A DNA stretch of 64,000 nucleotides, from assembly GCF_005063415.1 (NCBI RefSeq), contig NZ_SUEG01000005.1, positions 1-64,000 on the forward strand. The letters are read 5' to 3'. The position numbers and the translations under genes were made by a program. This DNA comes from Mesorhizobium sp. (GTDB lineage: Bacteria; Pseudomonadota; Alphaproteobacteria; Rhizobiales; Rhizobiaceae). Shown here piece after piece: positions 45,227-55,620 of the stretch (position 1 is its first letter; each line of letters begins with the position of its first letter). The notes beneath the pieces are model-generated. The model was not told the origin of the DNA, did not search any database, and saw only the letters and a program-made list of their open reading frames with translations.

Positions 45227-45858
45227 CCAAACGCATCGTCGTCACCGGAACAGACACTGGAATTGGCAAGACAGTGTTTTCGGCCGGACTTGCCGGGCTG
45301 CTCGACGGCTTCTACTGGAAGCCGGTGCAATCGGGCCTCAACGAGGAGACCGACAGCGAGGTCGTCGCCCGGCTTTCCGGCTTGCCCGACGGACGCGTGC
45401 TGCCCGAAGTCTATCGACTGACGATGCCGCTGTCGCCGCATCGATCAGCCGAAATCGACGGCGTCGCGATCGAGGCCGACGATCTTTCATTTCCGGTCCT
45501 GCCGACACCGCTCGTCATCGAAGGCGCCGGCGGGCTGATGGTGCCGCTCAATCGACAGACAAGGTTCATTGACATATTCGAACAATGGCGGCTGCCGGTC
45601 ATACTGTGCGCCCGCACCGCGCTTGGCACCATCAATCATACGCTGTTGTCGATCGAGGCCCTGAGAGCCCGCTCCATCCCGCTCATCGGCATTGCCTTCA
45701 TTGGCGAAGAGGTGGCCGATACACAAAGGACAATCGTGGAATTCGGCGGCGTGCCGCAGCTGGGCAGGCTGCCGCACCTCGGTCCGCTGACGGGTGAAAC
45801 GTTGAGAGATGCAATGATTTCCGGCTTCGACCTGGCCATGATTGCCGGAGGCGACTGA
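45223..45858 (+). CDS. bioD: Dethiobiotin synthetase BioD
   Basis: The 211-residue ATPase closes the ureido ring of dethiobiotin from DAPA and CO2. The P-loop is [18 protein letters not shown], followed by [29 protein letters not shown] and [17 protein letters not shown]. Length is normal. It overlaps bioF by four bases, and its last base is the first base of bioA's start codon. Confidence 0.95.
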   Translation: MTKRIVVTGTDTGIGKTVFSAGLAGLLDGFYWKPVQSGLNEETDSEVVARLSGLPDGRVLPEVYRLTMPLSPHRSAEIDGVAIEADDLSFPVLPTPLVIEGAGGLMVPLNRQTRFIDIFEQWRLPVILCARTALGTINHTLLSIEALRARSIPLIGIAFIGEEVADTQRTIVEFGGVPQLGRLPHLGPLTGETLRDAMISGFDLAMIAGGD

Positions 45859-47123
45859 TGGCGGAGTCTCGAGTCTGGCATCCGTTCACGCAGCACGCGC
45901 TAGAGCCCTCGGTCCCTGAAATCGTGCTGACTGAAGGCGCCTATCTCCACAAGGCCGACGGCTTCCGCATCCTCGATGCGATTTCTTCCTGGTGGGTCGT
46001 CACCCATGGCCATCGCCACCCCCGCATCATGAAGGCCATCGAGACGACCGCGTCGAGCCTCGACCAGATCATCTTCGCGGGCTTCACCCACGAGCCGGCC
46101 GAACGGCTGGCCGAGGCGCTTATCGGCATCGCACCCGCCGGCCTCGACCGGGTGTTCTATTCCGACAGTGGCTCGACCTCAGTCGAAGTCGCGCTGAAGA
46201 TGGCGCTCGGCTATTTCCGCAACATCGGCGCGCCGCGTTCGCGCATCGCCGTCATGGAGCACAGCTATCATGGCGACACGATCGGGGCGATGAGCGTCGG
46301 CGCCCGCGGCGTCTTCAACGCCGCCTATGATCCTTTGCTGTTCGAGGTCGACGCCATCCCCTTCCCGGCCGCCGGGCGCGAGCAGGAAACGCTGGATCGG
46401 TTCGAGGCCGTTAGCCGCGACCGGCGCGCAGCCGCGCTGATCGTCGAGCCGCTGGTGCTTGGCGCCGGCGGCATGCTGATGTATCCGGCCTGGGTTCTTG
46501 CCGAATTGAAGAGGATCGCCGAAGCCTCCGGCACGCTGCTGATCGCCGATGAAGTGATGACCGGCTGGGGGCGCACCGGAACCATGTTTGCCTGCGAACA
46601 GGCGTCCGTCTCGCCCGACATCTTGTGCACCTCGAAAGGTCTGACCGGTGGTACCATCCCGCTGGCCGCCACGATCGCCACCGATGCCATCTTCCACGCT
46701 CACTTTTCGGAGGATCGCAAGAAGACGTTTTTCCATTCGAGCTCCTACACCGCCAATCCGATCGCCTGCGCGGCAGCACTTGCCAATGTCGAGATCTGGC
46801 GTGACGAGCCGGTGGCCGAGCGGATCGCGGTCTTGAGCGCGAGGCAGGCCGCCGGGCTGCAACGCTTCCGGGTCAATCCATATTTCACCGACTGCCGGAC
46901 AACCGGCACCATCGCGGCACTCGACCTACGCACCGGCTCAGCCGGTTATCTGGCCGAGATCGGGCCAAAACTGCGCGCTTTTTTCCTTGAGCGGGGGCTA
47001 CTTGTGCGCCCGCTCGGCAATGTCCTCTATCTTCTACCGCCCTATTGCATCACCAGCGACGAATTGGGCGGGCTCTATGACGCGATAGAGGAGGCCGGCG
47101 AACGCTTCGGCTCGCGGCCATGA
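45858..47123 (+). CDS. bioA: DAPA aminotransferase BioA
   Basis: The 421-residue class III PLP aminotransferase makes 7,8-diaminopelargonate with SAM as amino donor. Motifs: [74 protein letters not shown] and [12 protein letters not shown] with the PLP Lys. It is embedded in the bioBFDAZ operon with overlaps on both sides. Confidence 0.96.
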   Translation: MAESRVWHPFTQHALEPSVPEIVLTEGAYLHKADGFRILDAISSWWVVTHGHRHPRIMKAIETTASSLDQIIFAGFTHEPAERLAEALIGIAPAGLDRVFYSDSGSTSVEVALKMALGYFRNIGAPRSRIAVMEHSYHGDTIGAMSVGARGVFNAAYDPLLFEVDAIPFPAAGREQETLDRFEAVSRDRRAAALIVEPLVLGAGGMLMYPAWVLAELKRIAEASGTLLIADEVMTGWGRTGTMFACEQASVSPDILCTSKGLTGGTIPLAATIATDAIFHAHFSEDRKKTFFHSSSYTANPIACAAALANVEIWRDEPVAERIAVLSARQAAGLQRFRVNPYFTDCRTTGTIAALDLRTGSAGYLAEIGPKLRAFFLERGLLVRPLGNVLYLLPPYCITSDELGGLYDAIEEAGERFGSRP

Positions 47124-48103
47124 ACCTATCGTCGCGCGTTCTCGGCTTCGGCCATCATGCGCCGGCGCGCAAGGTCGAGAACCCGGAAATCGAAGACCGG
47201 CTCGGGCTTGAGCCCGGCTGGATCGAGCGGCGCACCGGAATTCGCTCGCGCTTCTGGGCAACAGACGAAGACACGCTGTCGGGCCTTGCCGCCTCTGCGG
47301 GCGACATGGCGCTGACCAATGCCGGTATCGACCGCGGCGACGTCGGTCTACTCTTGCTCGCCACGTCGACGCCCGATCACCTTCTGCCGCCAAGCGCGCC
47401 GCTGGTCGCACATCGGCTGGGGCTAGGCCGCGCCGGAGCGATCGACCTGACCGGCGCCTGCGCCGGCTTCATCTATGCGCTGATGTTCGCCGACGGGTTC
47501 ACCCGCCTGCACGGCAAAGCGAGCCTTGTCATCGCCGCCAACATCCTCAGCCACCGCATCAATTTGGCCGAGCGCGCCAGCGCCGTGCTGTTTGCCGATG
47601 CCGCCGGCGCCATGGTGATCAGTCCTTGCGATGACCCGGATCGAGGCATTCTCGGCGCTTCGGTGGATTCCGACGGCTCGCGCTACGGGCTAATCCAGAT
47701 TCCCGCCGGGGGAAGCAACACTCCGTTCCATGCCGACCTCGACCTCGCGCAGACACGGATGACGATCACTGACGGCCGTGAAGTATTCAGCAAGGCCGTG
47801 GAGATGATGACCGCCTGCTCGAGAGATGCGCTCACTGCTGCCCGACTGAGGCCGCAAGACCTCGATCGTTTCGTGCCGCATCAGGCCAATGCGCGCATTT
47901 TCGACGCGGTCGGCAGGAACCTCGGCATCGCTGATCACTCGATCGTCAAGACGATCGCCGAATATGGCAACTCTTCCGCCGCGACGATCCCGCTCTCATT
48001 GTCGCTGGCCCATCGGGCGCAGCCGTTTCGGCCTGGCGAGAAAGTCCTCTTGGCGGCAGCGGGTGCGGGTCTCAGCGGCGGCGCGCTTGTGGTGGGAATT
48101 TAG
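47120..48103 (+). CDS. bioZ: BioZ, KAS III-like pimeloyl-precursor synthase
   Basis: The 327-residue protein belongs to the FabH (ketoacyl-ACP synthase III) family with the Cys-His-Asn triad: [37 protein letters not shown]. In alphaproteobacteria BioZ condenses glutaryl-CoA with malonyl-ACP, starting pimeloyl-ACP synthesis and replacing BioC/BioH. Its position at the end of bioBFDA, overlapping bioA by four bases, supports BioZ over an ordinary FabH. Confidence 0.93.
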   Translation: MNLSSRVLGFGHHAPARKVENPEIEDRLGLEPGWIERRTGIRSRFWATDEDTLSGLAASAGDMALTNAGIDRGDVGLLLLATSTPDHLLPPSAPLVAHRLGLGRAGAIDLTGACAGFIYALMFADGFTRLHGKASLVIAANILSHRINLAERASAVLFADAAGAMVISPCDDPDRGILGASVDSDGSRYGLIQIPAGGSNTPFHADLDLAQTRMTITDGREVFSKAVEMMTACSRDALTAARLRPQDLDRFVPHQANARIFDAVGRNLGIADHSIVKTIAEYGNSSAATIPLSLSLAHRAQPFRPGEKVLLAAAGAGLSGGALVVGI

Positions 48104-48276
48104 CAAAGCAATGCTTGCGCACAGGACTGCTCATGAATGAGACTATGAGAATGGCTCAATACGTAAATAGTCGCCGGCAAGCTCCATAGAGCTGGGTTCC
48201 GTGCGGTGCTCCGCGATGTCTAAGTATCGACCCGCTTGCTCAAATCGCAGCGCTCATCGAAGGCCAGCAATACCTC

Positions 48277-49920
48277 ATGCAGAGCGAAAATCCTCAACCG
48301 CCCGTTTCAAAGACGCTCGCCCCATTTCGAAACAAGGTGTTTCGCTCAATTTGGGCGGCCACCCAGATTTCCAGCCTCGGTTGGCTAGTGCAAACGGTCG
48401 CCATCAGTTGGCTTATGGCAACGATTTCAGCGTCCGACCTCATGGTGGCACTCGTCCAGGCCGCATCCACATTGCCGGTGTTCTTCCTCTCAGTTTTCGC
48501 CGGAGCCATTGCCGACAACTTCAGCCGCCGGTGGGTGATGTTTGCGGGACACTGCCTGATAGCATCGGCGTCGACGACGCTGATGATTTCTGTGGGTCTG
48601 GGATTTGTCAGTCCTTGGCTGATTCTCGGGTTAGGTTTCCTGGCCGGCTGCGGCTTTGCCTTGAATGATCCGGCTTGGCACGCTTCGGTCGGCGATATCC
48701 TTCACAAACGCGACATTCCGGCCGCAGTGACGCTTATGTCCGTCGGATACAACATTGTGCGCAGCGTTGGTCCGGCCTTGGGGGGCGTGATCCTGGCCGT
48801 CTTTGGGCCGCTGGCCGCTTTCGCCTTGGCTGCGGTGAGTGATCTGGCGCCCATAAGCGCGATATGGCGCACCAAATGGGAGGTCCGCTCTTCGCCTCTC
48901 CCTCGTGAGAGAATGACGACGGCAATTCATGACGGAGTGCGCTTTACGGCGATGTCTTTGGAGATCAGGGCAGCGACCGCCCGAGCCGCTCTTTTCGGAT
49001 TGGCAAGCATCTCCATTCTGGCGTTGCTCCCCCTCGTCGTCCGGGATCAGTTGAAGAGTGGGCCAATTGTCTACGGTATCTTATTGGCCGGCTTCGGCAT
49101 GGGTGCTTTCATCGCGGGCATGGGCAACGGCTTCTTGAGGAAGGTCACGTCTCAAAACAGGCTGGTGGCCTTCGCCTCTGTGGCTTGTGCAGTCTGTTGC
49201 CTCTCCCTTGCCCTTACATCGTCGGTTCCTGTGGCGGCCATTTCGCTGGCGCTCGGCGGAGCGGGTTGGCTTATCACCTGGACGGGCATTGACGTGTCGG
49301 TGCAGTTGGCAAGCCCAAGGTGGGTTGTAGGCCGCACGCTCTCCATTTACTACGCCTTGAGCGCAGGCGGTATGGCTGCTGGCAGCTGGATCTGGGGTTC
49401 TGTCGCGCAAAACTATTCCTTGACCTCAGCATTGGAGGGCGCCGCAGGCGCTCTGTTGCTGGTTGCAGCAGCGGGGATCGTGTTGCCGGTCCGTCCCTGG
49501 GAAGAAACCGATCAAGAAAGTTCAGTTTTTCATCCGCCGGACGTGGCTCTCGATCTGAAACCCAGAAGTGGCCCTATCGTGGCCAAGGTCGAGTATTTGA
49601 TATCGGAGGAAAATATCGAGGCCTTTCTGGGCTCCATGCGCACGCGGCGACACGTCCAGAGCCGTGCCGGTGCACGAAACTGGACGCTCCAGCGAAATCT
49701 GCAAACACCGTCACTTTGGACGGAGACATTCCGCACCCCCACCTGGATGGACTTTCTCCGCCTAAATCATCGACTCACCGCAGCAGATAAGGAAGTCGCC
49801 CAGCATCTCCTGTCACTGCATGAAGGAGAGGTGCCTCCGCAGACAGTGCTTTCGATTGAACGGACGACCGAGGCAATTCGTACCCGTACCTCGACAATCT
49901 TTTCTCGTCCTCCAAGATGA
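48277..49920 (+). CDS. MFS exporter (MFS_3/DUF894 type) with C-terminal ABM-like domain
   Basis: The 547-residue inner-membrane protein has 12 predicted helices of the enterobactin-exporter-like MFS_3 family (RSIWAATQISSLGWLVQTVAISWLM, GAIADNFSRRWVMF, NDPAWHASVGDI). A ~110-residue soluble tail, about 435-545, contains VEYLISEENIEAFLGSMRT and WMDFLRLNHRLTAAD. The tail resembles an antibiotic-biosynthesis-monooxygenase-type ferredoxin fold, a known fusion in this family. It follows the bio operon by 173 bases on the same strand. The substrate is unknown; a link to biotin-pathway intermediates would be guesswork. Confidence 0.85.
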   Translation: MQSENPQPPVSKTLAPFRNKVFRSIWAATQISSLGWLVQTVAISWLMATISASDLMVALVQAASTLPVFFLSVFAGAIADNFSRRWVMFAGHCLIASASTTLMISVGLGFVSPWLILGLGFLAGCGFALNDPAWHASVGDILHKRDIPAAVTLMSVGYNIVRSVGPALGGVILAVFGPLAAFALAAVSDLAPISAIWRTKWEVRSSPLPRERMTTAIHDGVRFTAMSLEIRAATARAALFGLASISILALLPLVVRDQLKSGPIVYGILLAGFGMGAFIAGMGNGFLRKVTSQNRLVAFASVACAVCCLSLALTSSVPVAAISLALGGAGWLITWTGIDVSVQLASPRWVVGRTLSIYYALSAGGMAAGSWIWGSVAQNYSLTSALEGAAGALLLVAAAGIVLPVRPWEETDQESSVFHPPDVALDLKPRSGPIVAKVEYLISEENIEAFLGSMRTRRHVQSRAGARNWTLQRNLQTPSLWTETFRTPTWMDFLRLNHRLTAADKEVAQHLLSLHEGEVPPQTVLSIERTTEAIRTRTSTIFSRPPR

Positions 49921-50154
49921 CGCCATCAAGCTGCTGTCCAGGGACAGGGTGGATCACCGGTGCTTTGCAGAGCACAGCCTCACACCGAGAGCAGCGTGCT
50001 CCGGGTTGTGCGCTTTCGCGCGCACCCAGGCGAGATGATGGTGAACGCGGCGTCAAGTGGAAGTCCCCTGCATACGCTTGCGGAGTCTTCTGCGAGAGCC
50101 CATGCCGACGAGCGCCAAACAAGGTCTGATGCCTTTCGGCGTCGTGGCCTCAAC

Positions 50155-51461
50155 TCATCGATTCGCGAGAAAAGCATCGAATGCAGCAGCAACGGCGCGA
50201 ACAACAAAGCGGTGCTCCGGCCGCACGCGGATGAAGCCGTTTTCGACGTCCAGGATCCCCTCCTCAGCCAGCGTCACCAAACTCTCAACTGAATCGAGAA
50301 AACGAGCTGGTTCGATTTCGTGGGCGGCACAGATGGTCGGCACGTCGGCCTCCAAATCGCACATCAGTCGCTCGATGATCGCTGCGCGCACCCGGTCATC
50401 GTCGGTCAGACGGTGACCCTTTGATGTCGCCAGACGTCCACTTGCGATGTGCCGGGCGTAAGAATCCCGTGTTACTTCGTTCTGAACATACCCCTCGCGG
50501 ACTCGGCCAATAGCCGACGCGCCGAAGCCGATCACGTTTTGCAAGTATCGGCCGAGTATCCCAGCGAATTACGCCGTAGGCGCCCGGTCTTCTGCGCTAG
50601 CGCAAGTTCGTCGTCCGGCGGAGCGAAATGATCGAGCCCGATCTCCCGGTAGCCAGCGCCAACCAGTGTCTCGGCGACAGCTGCAGCCTGTTCGGCGCGA
50701 AGATCGCCGTCGGTAGACCTGCCTGCTCGATTAGGCGCTGATTCTTTATCACGGAAGGAATATGCGCGTATCCGAACACCGCAAGCCGGTTGGGGCGCAT
50801 GGCGACCGCAGCCATCGCGGTCTGGATGCAGGACTGCACAGTCTGTTTCGGGAGACCGAAGATGAGGTCGAAGTTGATATGGCCAACGCCATGCCGGCGG
50901 AGATTTTGGACTGCAGCGGCCGTCTGCACCTTACTCTGGATCCGATTGATCAAAGCTCTGCACGCCGATGCTCGCGCGGTTGACACCGTTAGCTGCCAGG
51001 GCTTCGGCCATTTCCGGTGTGAACGTTCGGGGATCGATCTCCACGGCGATCGCAGCAGTTTTGCTGAAAGCGAAGTGGCGGCGTAGAAATTCCATCAGCG
51101 CCAAGTGCTCGGCTGGCCCGATAAGGTGAGGCGTTCCGCCGCCGAAATGCACATCGCTCACCGGCAGCCCTTGCCGCACTTGCTCCGACACCAAACTGAT
51201 CTCCTGACGCAGCACCGCTAAATAATTAAGGATCGGGCCGTTGCGACGGATGACCGCGGTAGGGAAGCCGCAATACCAGCACATGGATCGGCAAAACGGA
51301 ATGTGGAGATAGAGCGACACCGATTCGTCGGCCGGGAGGCCCCCCAGCCATTCCTCATAATCGTCAGCACCAACTGCCGCAGAGAAGTCTGGCACAGTCG
51401 GATAGATGGTATACCAAGGCGGCCGGGGGTCCCGGTACTTTGTCAGGATTGAGGTGTGCAA
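50155..51461 (-). pseudogene. hemN: Oxygen-independent coproporphyrinogen III oxidase HemN, frameshifted
   Basis: Fragments in order cover a whole HemN. The first (51461 to about 50931) has LHIPFCRSMCWYCGFPTAV with the radical-SAM CxxxCxxC, HFGGGTPHL and ASIGVQSFD. The second (about 50986-50690) has [14 protein letters not shown] and FGYAHIPS. A third short piece (about 50690-50550) reads [22 protein letters not shown]. The last (50544-50155) has [20 protein letters not shown] and the C-terminal domain. At least three frameshifts separate them. HemN makes protoporphyrinogen IX without O2 and is common near rhizobial symbiosis genes; this copy is dead unless the sequence is wrong. Confidence 0.8.
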
Positions 51462-51533
51462 GGAGCTGTCATCCCACGTCGCTGATCCATCATTCTTTCG
51501 TTGCGCGCTCGTCCTGGTCTCTGACCTAGATGT

Positions 51534-52470
51534 TTAGTCCCGGCATTTGCTGGAGTGGATCGAGTTTGAAGCGTTCCGGTTGTGACGCCCACGCCTTGCA
51601 GATGAACTCGTAGGGCGTAAGGCCTTTGAGGGTCTTGCACCTGCGACCGAAGTTGTAGGCCGAGATGAAGTCGGCAAGGTGCTGGCGGAGTTGGTCGTGG
51701 CTTTCGTAATAGAAGCGCCTGACAGTCGCATCCTTGATGGTCCGGTTCATCCTCTCGACCTGGCCGTTGGTCCACGGGTGCCTTGCCTTGGTCGTTCGGT
51801 GCTCGATGTCGTTCGTGGCGCAAGCGTATTCGAAGGCATGGGCCCAGAAGCGTTCGCCGTTTGCGATGGCCTCCTTGATCAATGGCACGGCCGAACCGCC
51901 GGCGCCGGGCGTCGTGAACTGGATACCGTTGTCGGTGAGGACAGTGTGGATCTTGTAGGGACGGCCGCGATCAGGTGCAGCAGGAAGTCTCTCGATATGG
52001 CGGTGGTGGCCTTCTCATGCAGTTCGACGAAGGCGAACTTCGAGGTGCGATCAATGGCGACGAACATGTGCAGCTTGCCCTGTTCGGTGCGCACCTCGGC
52101 GACGTCGATGTGGAAGTAGCCGATCGGATAGGTCTTGAAATTCTTCTTTGCCGGCCTGTCGCCTTCTACGTCCGGCAGGCGGCTGATGCCGTGGCGCTGC
52201 AGGCAGCGATGCAGTGACGAGCGCGTCAGGTGTGGGATCGTCGGTTGTAAGCCATAGAGGCAGTCATCGAGTGGCAACAGAGTGTAGCGCCGGAAGGCGA
52301 CGATGACAGCCTCCTCCGCGGGCAAGAGCACCGTCGATCTAGGCTCTCTCGGACCGGTCGGCAAATCGGCCACCGAGGTCCGTTCCCGCCATTTGGCAAC
52401 AGTCTTCTGGTTGATCCAGTAGCGCTTCGCCAGTGTCCTCAGGCTCGCTTGATGGGGTGGACGGCGCCCG
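51534..52470 (-). mobile_element. IS481-family insertion sequence, frameshifted transposase
   Basis: The transposase is read leftward in three frames. HQASLRTLAKRYWINQKTVAKW is the N-terminal helix-turn-helix near 52460-52400. ADLPTGPREPRST and YPIGYFHIDVAEVRTEQGKLHMFVAIDRTSKFAF, the first catalytic Asp segment, end with a shift near 51960. HPWTNGQVERMNRTIKDATV, with the catalytic Glu, continues to 51526. This is the integrase-like DDE core of IS481. Terminal repeats were not resolved, so ends are approximate. The element is inactive as it stands. Confidence 0.82.
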
Positions 52471-52542
52471 CAACGGCATCATCCTCGTGAGAGGCGTGCC
52501 AAGATGGCTGCTGTCGAGCACTCATCTGAAGGAGCATCGTCC

Positions 52543-53402
52543 ATGGAAAAGACTGACATCGAACTCAATGCTGTAGCCACCGTCGGCCTCGATCTGGCCA
52601 GGCATGTCTTCCAGGTCCACGCTGTCGACGCTGCCGGCCGTGTCGTCATGTCTCGTGCGCTGCGGCGCAAAGATGTGCTGGCATTCTTCTAGCGTCTACC
52701 GTCGTGCCTGATCCGCATGGAAGCATGCGGCTCGGCTCATCATTGGGCTCGCGAACTGGCAAGTTTTGGCCATCACGTGCGGCTGATGCCGCCAGCGTAT
52801 GTGAAGGCCTATGTGCGTCGCCAGAAGAACGACGCCGCTGATGCAGCGGCCATCTGCGAGGCGGTGACGCGGCCCTCCATGCGCTTTATATCGGTGCGAT
52901 CGGTCGAGAACCAGGCTGCGCTGTTGCCTGTCGTGCGTCGGCTGAAGGAACTCGATCATGAGATCGGACAAAGCGATCAGGCCATTCTGGCTCTCGCCAG
53001 AGCCGATGAGACCGCGCGCCGTCTGATGAGCGTTCCCGGCCTCGGTCCCGTCACCGCCTCTGCGCTTGCCGCAAGTATCCAGGATATCTCCACCTTCTCG
53101 GGCCCGCGTGAGTTCGCGGCCTTCCTTGGGCTAACGCCCCGGCAAAGTTCATCAGGCGGCAAGGAGCGGCTGGGGCGAGTTTCCAAGATGGGAAACCGAT
53201 ATCTGCGCAAGCTGCTCGTTGTCGGCGCTCACGCGGTCCTCTTCCACGCAAACGTTGCAGCGATGCGTTGAGAAGCTGGGCCGATCGCCTGATGGAGACC
53301 AAGCCGTTCAAGCTTGTCGCCGTGGCGACCGCCAACAAGCTCGCCCGCATCGCCTTGGCGCTCATGCGTGATGACGCACGCTATGCCGCTACGCCGGCGT
53401 AA
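52543..53402 (+). mobile_element. IS110-family insertion sequence remnant (copy 1)
   Basis: A transposase beginning MEKTDIELNAVATVGLDLARHVF (RuvC-like first Asp) is stopped at 52690-52692. It resumes with RMEACGSAHHWARELASFGHHVRLMPPAYVKAYVRRQKNDAADA, the IS110 DEDD core. The region between VENQAALLPV and VRRLKELDHEIG is much shorter than in full-length relatives, so an internal deletion has occurred. The Tnp20 part (MSVPGLGPVTASALAA, FAAFLGLTPRQSSSGGKERLG) follows, with a frameshift near 53268 before the true end KPFKLVAVATANKLAR at 53402. It is non-functional. Confidence 0.82.
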
Positions 53403-53844
53403 CGGAAAAAACGGCTGAGGCTGCGGTCCAGAATCGAGGGTGACAATGACGTTATGGGAACAGACAAGGACATATCCCGAAAGCCTGCAACGTAGTCGGA
53501 GCTTCGAGCTCGTTCTCTTGATCAGGCCAAAGGATTAGCGGACACCATCAGGGCCAGCGGTCACAGCACTGCAACAACAAGCCGGAGACATGACCGCACC
53601 CGCGAACGTCCCATTGCCGAAAACAAACCCTTGATCGGCGGGCGCCGTCCAGACATGACTATGCTGTATCGCTCCACGGACCGCCTCTGTCGTCGTGGCG
53701 CTCCCATGAAGAACCTGGCCCATAGCGCATCCCTTGATTCGGAGGACAAGGATGCCCCATCAAAGATCCCATGACCGGTGGTGGATCGCGACCTCCGCTC
53801 TGGCAGAGTGGGGTTGCTGACCAACAACTCTGTGGAGGCCCATC
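53403..53844. other. Spacer between two IS110 remnants
   Basis: These 442 bases contain no recognisable gene. They probably include the right flank of the first IS110 element and the left flank of the second. IS110 elements lack terminal inverted repeats, so no boundary can be set by eye. Confidence 0.35.
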
Positions 53845-55005
53845 ATGCGTGTTGTAGCCGATCGATCTGCGGCGCCTGCCGCTATCTGCACCGATCTTGG
53901 CGCGATCTTCGTTTCTTTGGAACTCAGTAAATCGACCTGGTTGATCACTTCGCTGTCGCCGGGCAGTGGGGAGAAGAGTCGAAACATGCGGTCCGCGGCG
54001 GCGATATCACAGGATTGCTGGCACGCTTTGCCCGGCTTCAGGACAAGGCACAGGCGCGCACCGGCCGGCACTTTGCGCTTGTGGTCATTCAGGAGGCGGG
54101 TCTCGACGGCTTCTGGATCCATCGAATCCTGGAGGCCGAAGGGATAGAAAGCCATGTCGTCGACGCCGCCTCGATTGCCACGTCGCGCTGGCGGCGTCGT
54201 GCCAAGACCGACAAGATCGATGGTGAGGCGTTGGTGCGTGCGCTGCTCGCCTACAAACGAGGCGAGCCGCGCGTGTGCGCGATGGTTAGGGTACCGAGCG
54301 TCAAGGAGGAGGACCATCGGCGCATCGGCCTTGAACGCAAGGCTCTGGTTGGTGAGCGGACCTGCCATGTCAACCGGATCAAGGGCCTGCTGTTTGCTCA
54401 GGGCATCACCGACTACGAGCCGCTGGGACGTGACCGGCGACATCGGCTTGAGGAATTGAGGACCGGCGACGGCCGCGCACTGCCAGAACATCTGAAGGGG
54501 CAAATCCGTCGCGAGCTCGACCGACTCGAACTGGTGATAGCCCAAATCAAAGAGGTGCAGGCCGAGCGCGACGCTCTGCTGGCAATCGAAGTCGCCGAAA
54601 ATCCAGCAGCGACATTGGTCGATCTCAAGGGTATCGGCCCCGAGTGTGCCGCCATACTCTACTCGGAAGGGCTGTTCCGGCACTTCGATAATCGCCGGCA
54701 GGTCGCCGCCTATGCCGGGCTCGCGCCGACACCTTGGCAGAGCGGATTGGTCCAGCACGAGCAAGGCGTCTCGAAGGCCAGCAACCCCCGACTGCGAACG
54801 ACGATGATCGAGTTGGCCTGGCTGTGGCTGCGCAATCAACCGAGTTCAGCGCTTACCCGCTGGTTCCATGAACGCGTGATGCGGCAACCAGGGGCGCCTC
54901 AAAAAGACAACCATCGTCGCCCTTGCAAGGAAGCTGCTCGTGGCGCTGTGGAAATACGTGACCGCGGGCGTCGTCATCGAAGGTGCTGTCATGAAGGCCG
55001 TCTGA
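53845..55005 (+). mobile_element. IS110-family insertion sequence (copy 2), frameshifted transposase
   Basis: The gene starts at an ATG at 53845. AICTDLGAIFVSLELSKSTWLIT holds the first Asp. The frame shifts near 54000 into GDITGLLARFARLQDKAQ and continues through HVVDAASIATSRWRRRAKTDKIDG, VDLKGIGPECAAILYSEGLF and YAGLAPTPWQSG. Near 54890 it shifts again into GRLKKTTIVALARKLLVALWKYV, ending at 55005. It is a different IS110 subgroup from copy 1. Two frameshifts make it inactive. The original C-terminal end fits the family; the longer frame running to 55181 is an artefact of the shift. Confidence 0.82.
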
Positions 55006-55009
55006 CGAG

Positions 55010-55620
55010 ATCGCACCGATACACTCATCCCTCGAGGCCTGATCAGCCTCGGCGGATCCAGGAGGCGAACCGAGATCCCAGCTGGCTAGAATGCCGTATC
55101 AAAGACGGGTCTCGCCTTCTGGGTCCCTGCCGCCGCAAGCGGGATATTGGTGCAGCCGTCTCAAGCGGCGACCGTATGTGAGTTTGATTAGGCTCGATTG
55201 ACCGAGCCGTGTCACGCAATCGGACCCAGCTCTGGATTCCGCCACCAATTGGGAGCAATACGATGCCTCCCTAACACACCTCTTGACCTCAGCATCGTCA
55301 TGTGAATCTGGGATCAAACACCTTAGCCAGTGCAACGACAGGGTCGACGACCCCGGCAAAGTCATCAACGCCTGCAAACGTGTCACCCTTTTTACGGTCG
55401 ACAACAGCTTTCGTGCACCATGGTGAATTGCTCACCACGTTTCTGGCGAGCGGTAAGCAACGCTTTCATGATATCTCGCAACTCCCGTAACAGGCCACGG
55501 ATGTCGTTCTCGATGGCGATGGCCATTTTCCTAATGCAACTTGACGGCCGTCAGCAGCGCCCGGCGCTTCTGCCTCGTCGCGTCTCGACATGCACCTGGC
55601 GGCAGGCGTCAATGAGGCTC
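55010..55620. other. Region without intact gene; possible IS110 debris
   Basis: The 611 bases between the second IS110 and the ATP-grasp gene hold no intact frame. On the minus strand, near 55410-55530, IENDIRGLLRELRDIMKALL and, in another frame, DTFAGVDDFAGVVDPVVALA faintly resemble the middle and Tnp20 part of IS110 transposases. This is weak. The left part is probably the right flank of IS110 copy 2. Confidence 0.3.

Noticed and set aside
55255-55530. Possible third IS110 remnant on the minus strand
   Set aside because: Resemblance is limited to two short, out-of-frame pieces; not enough to call an element.
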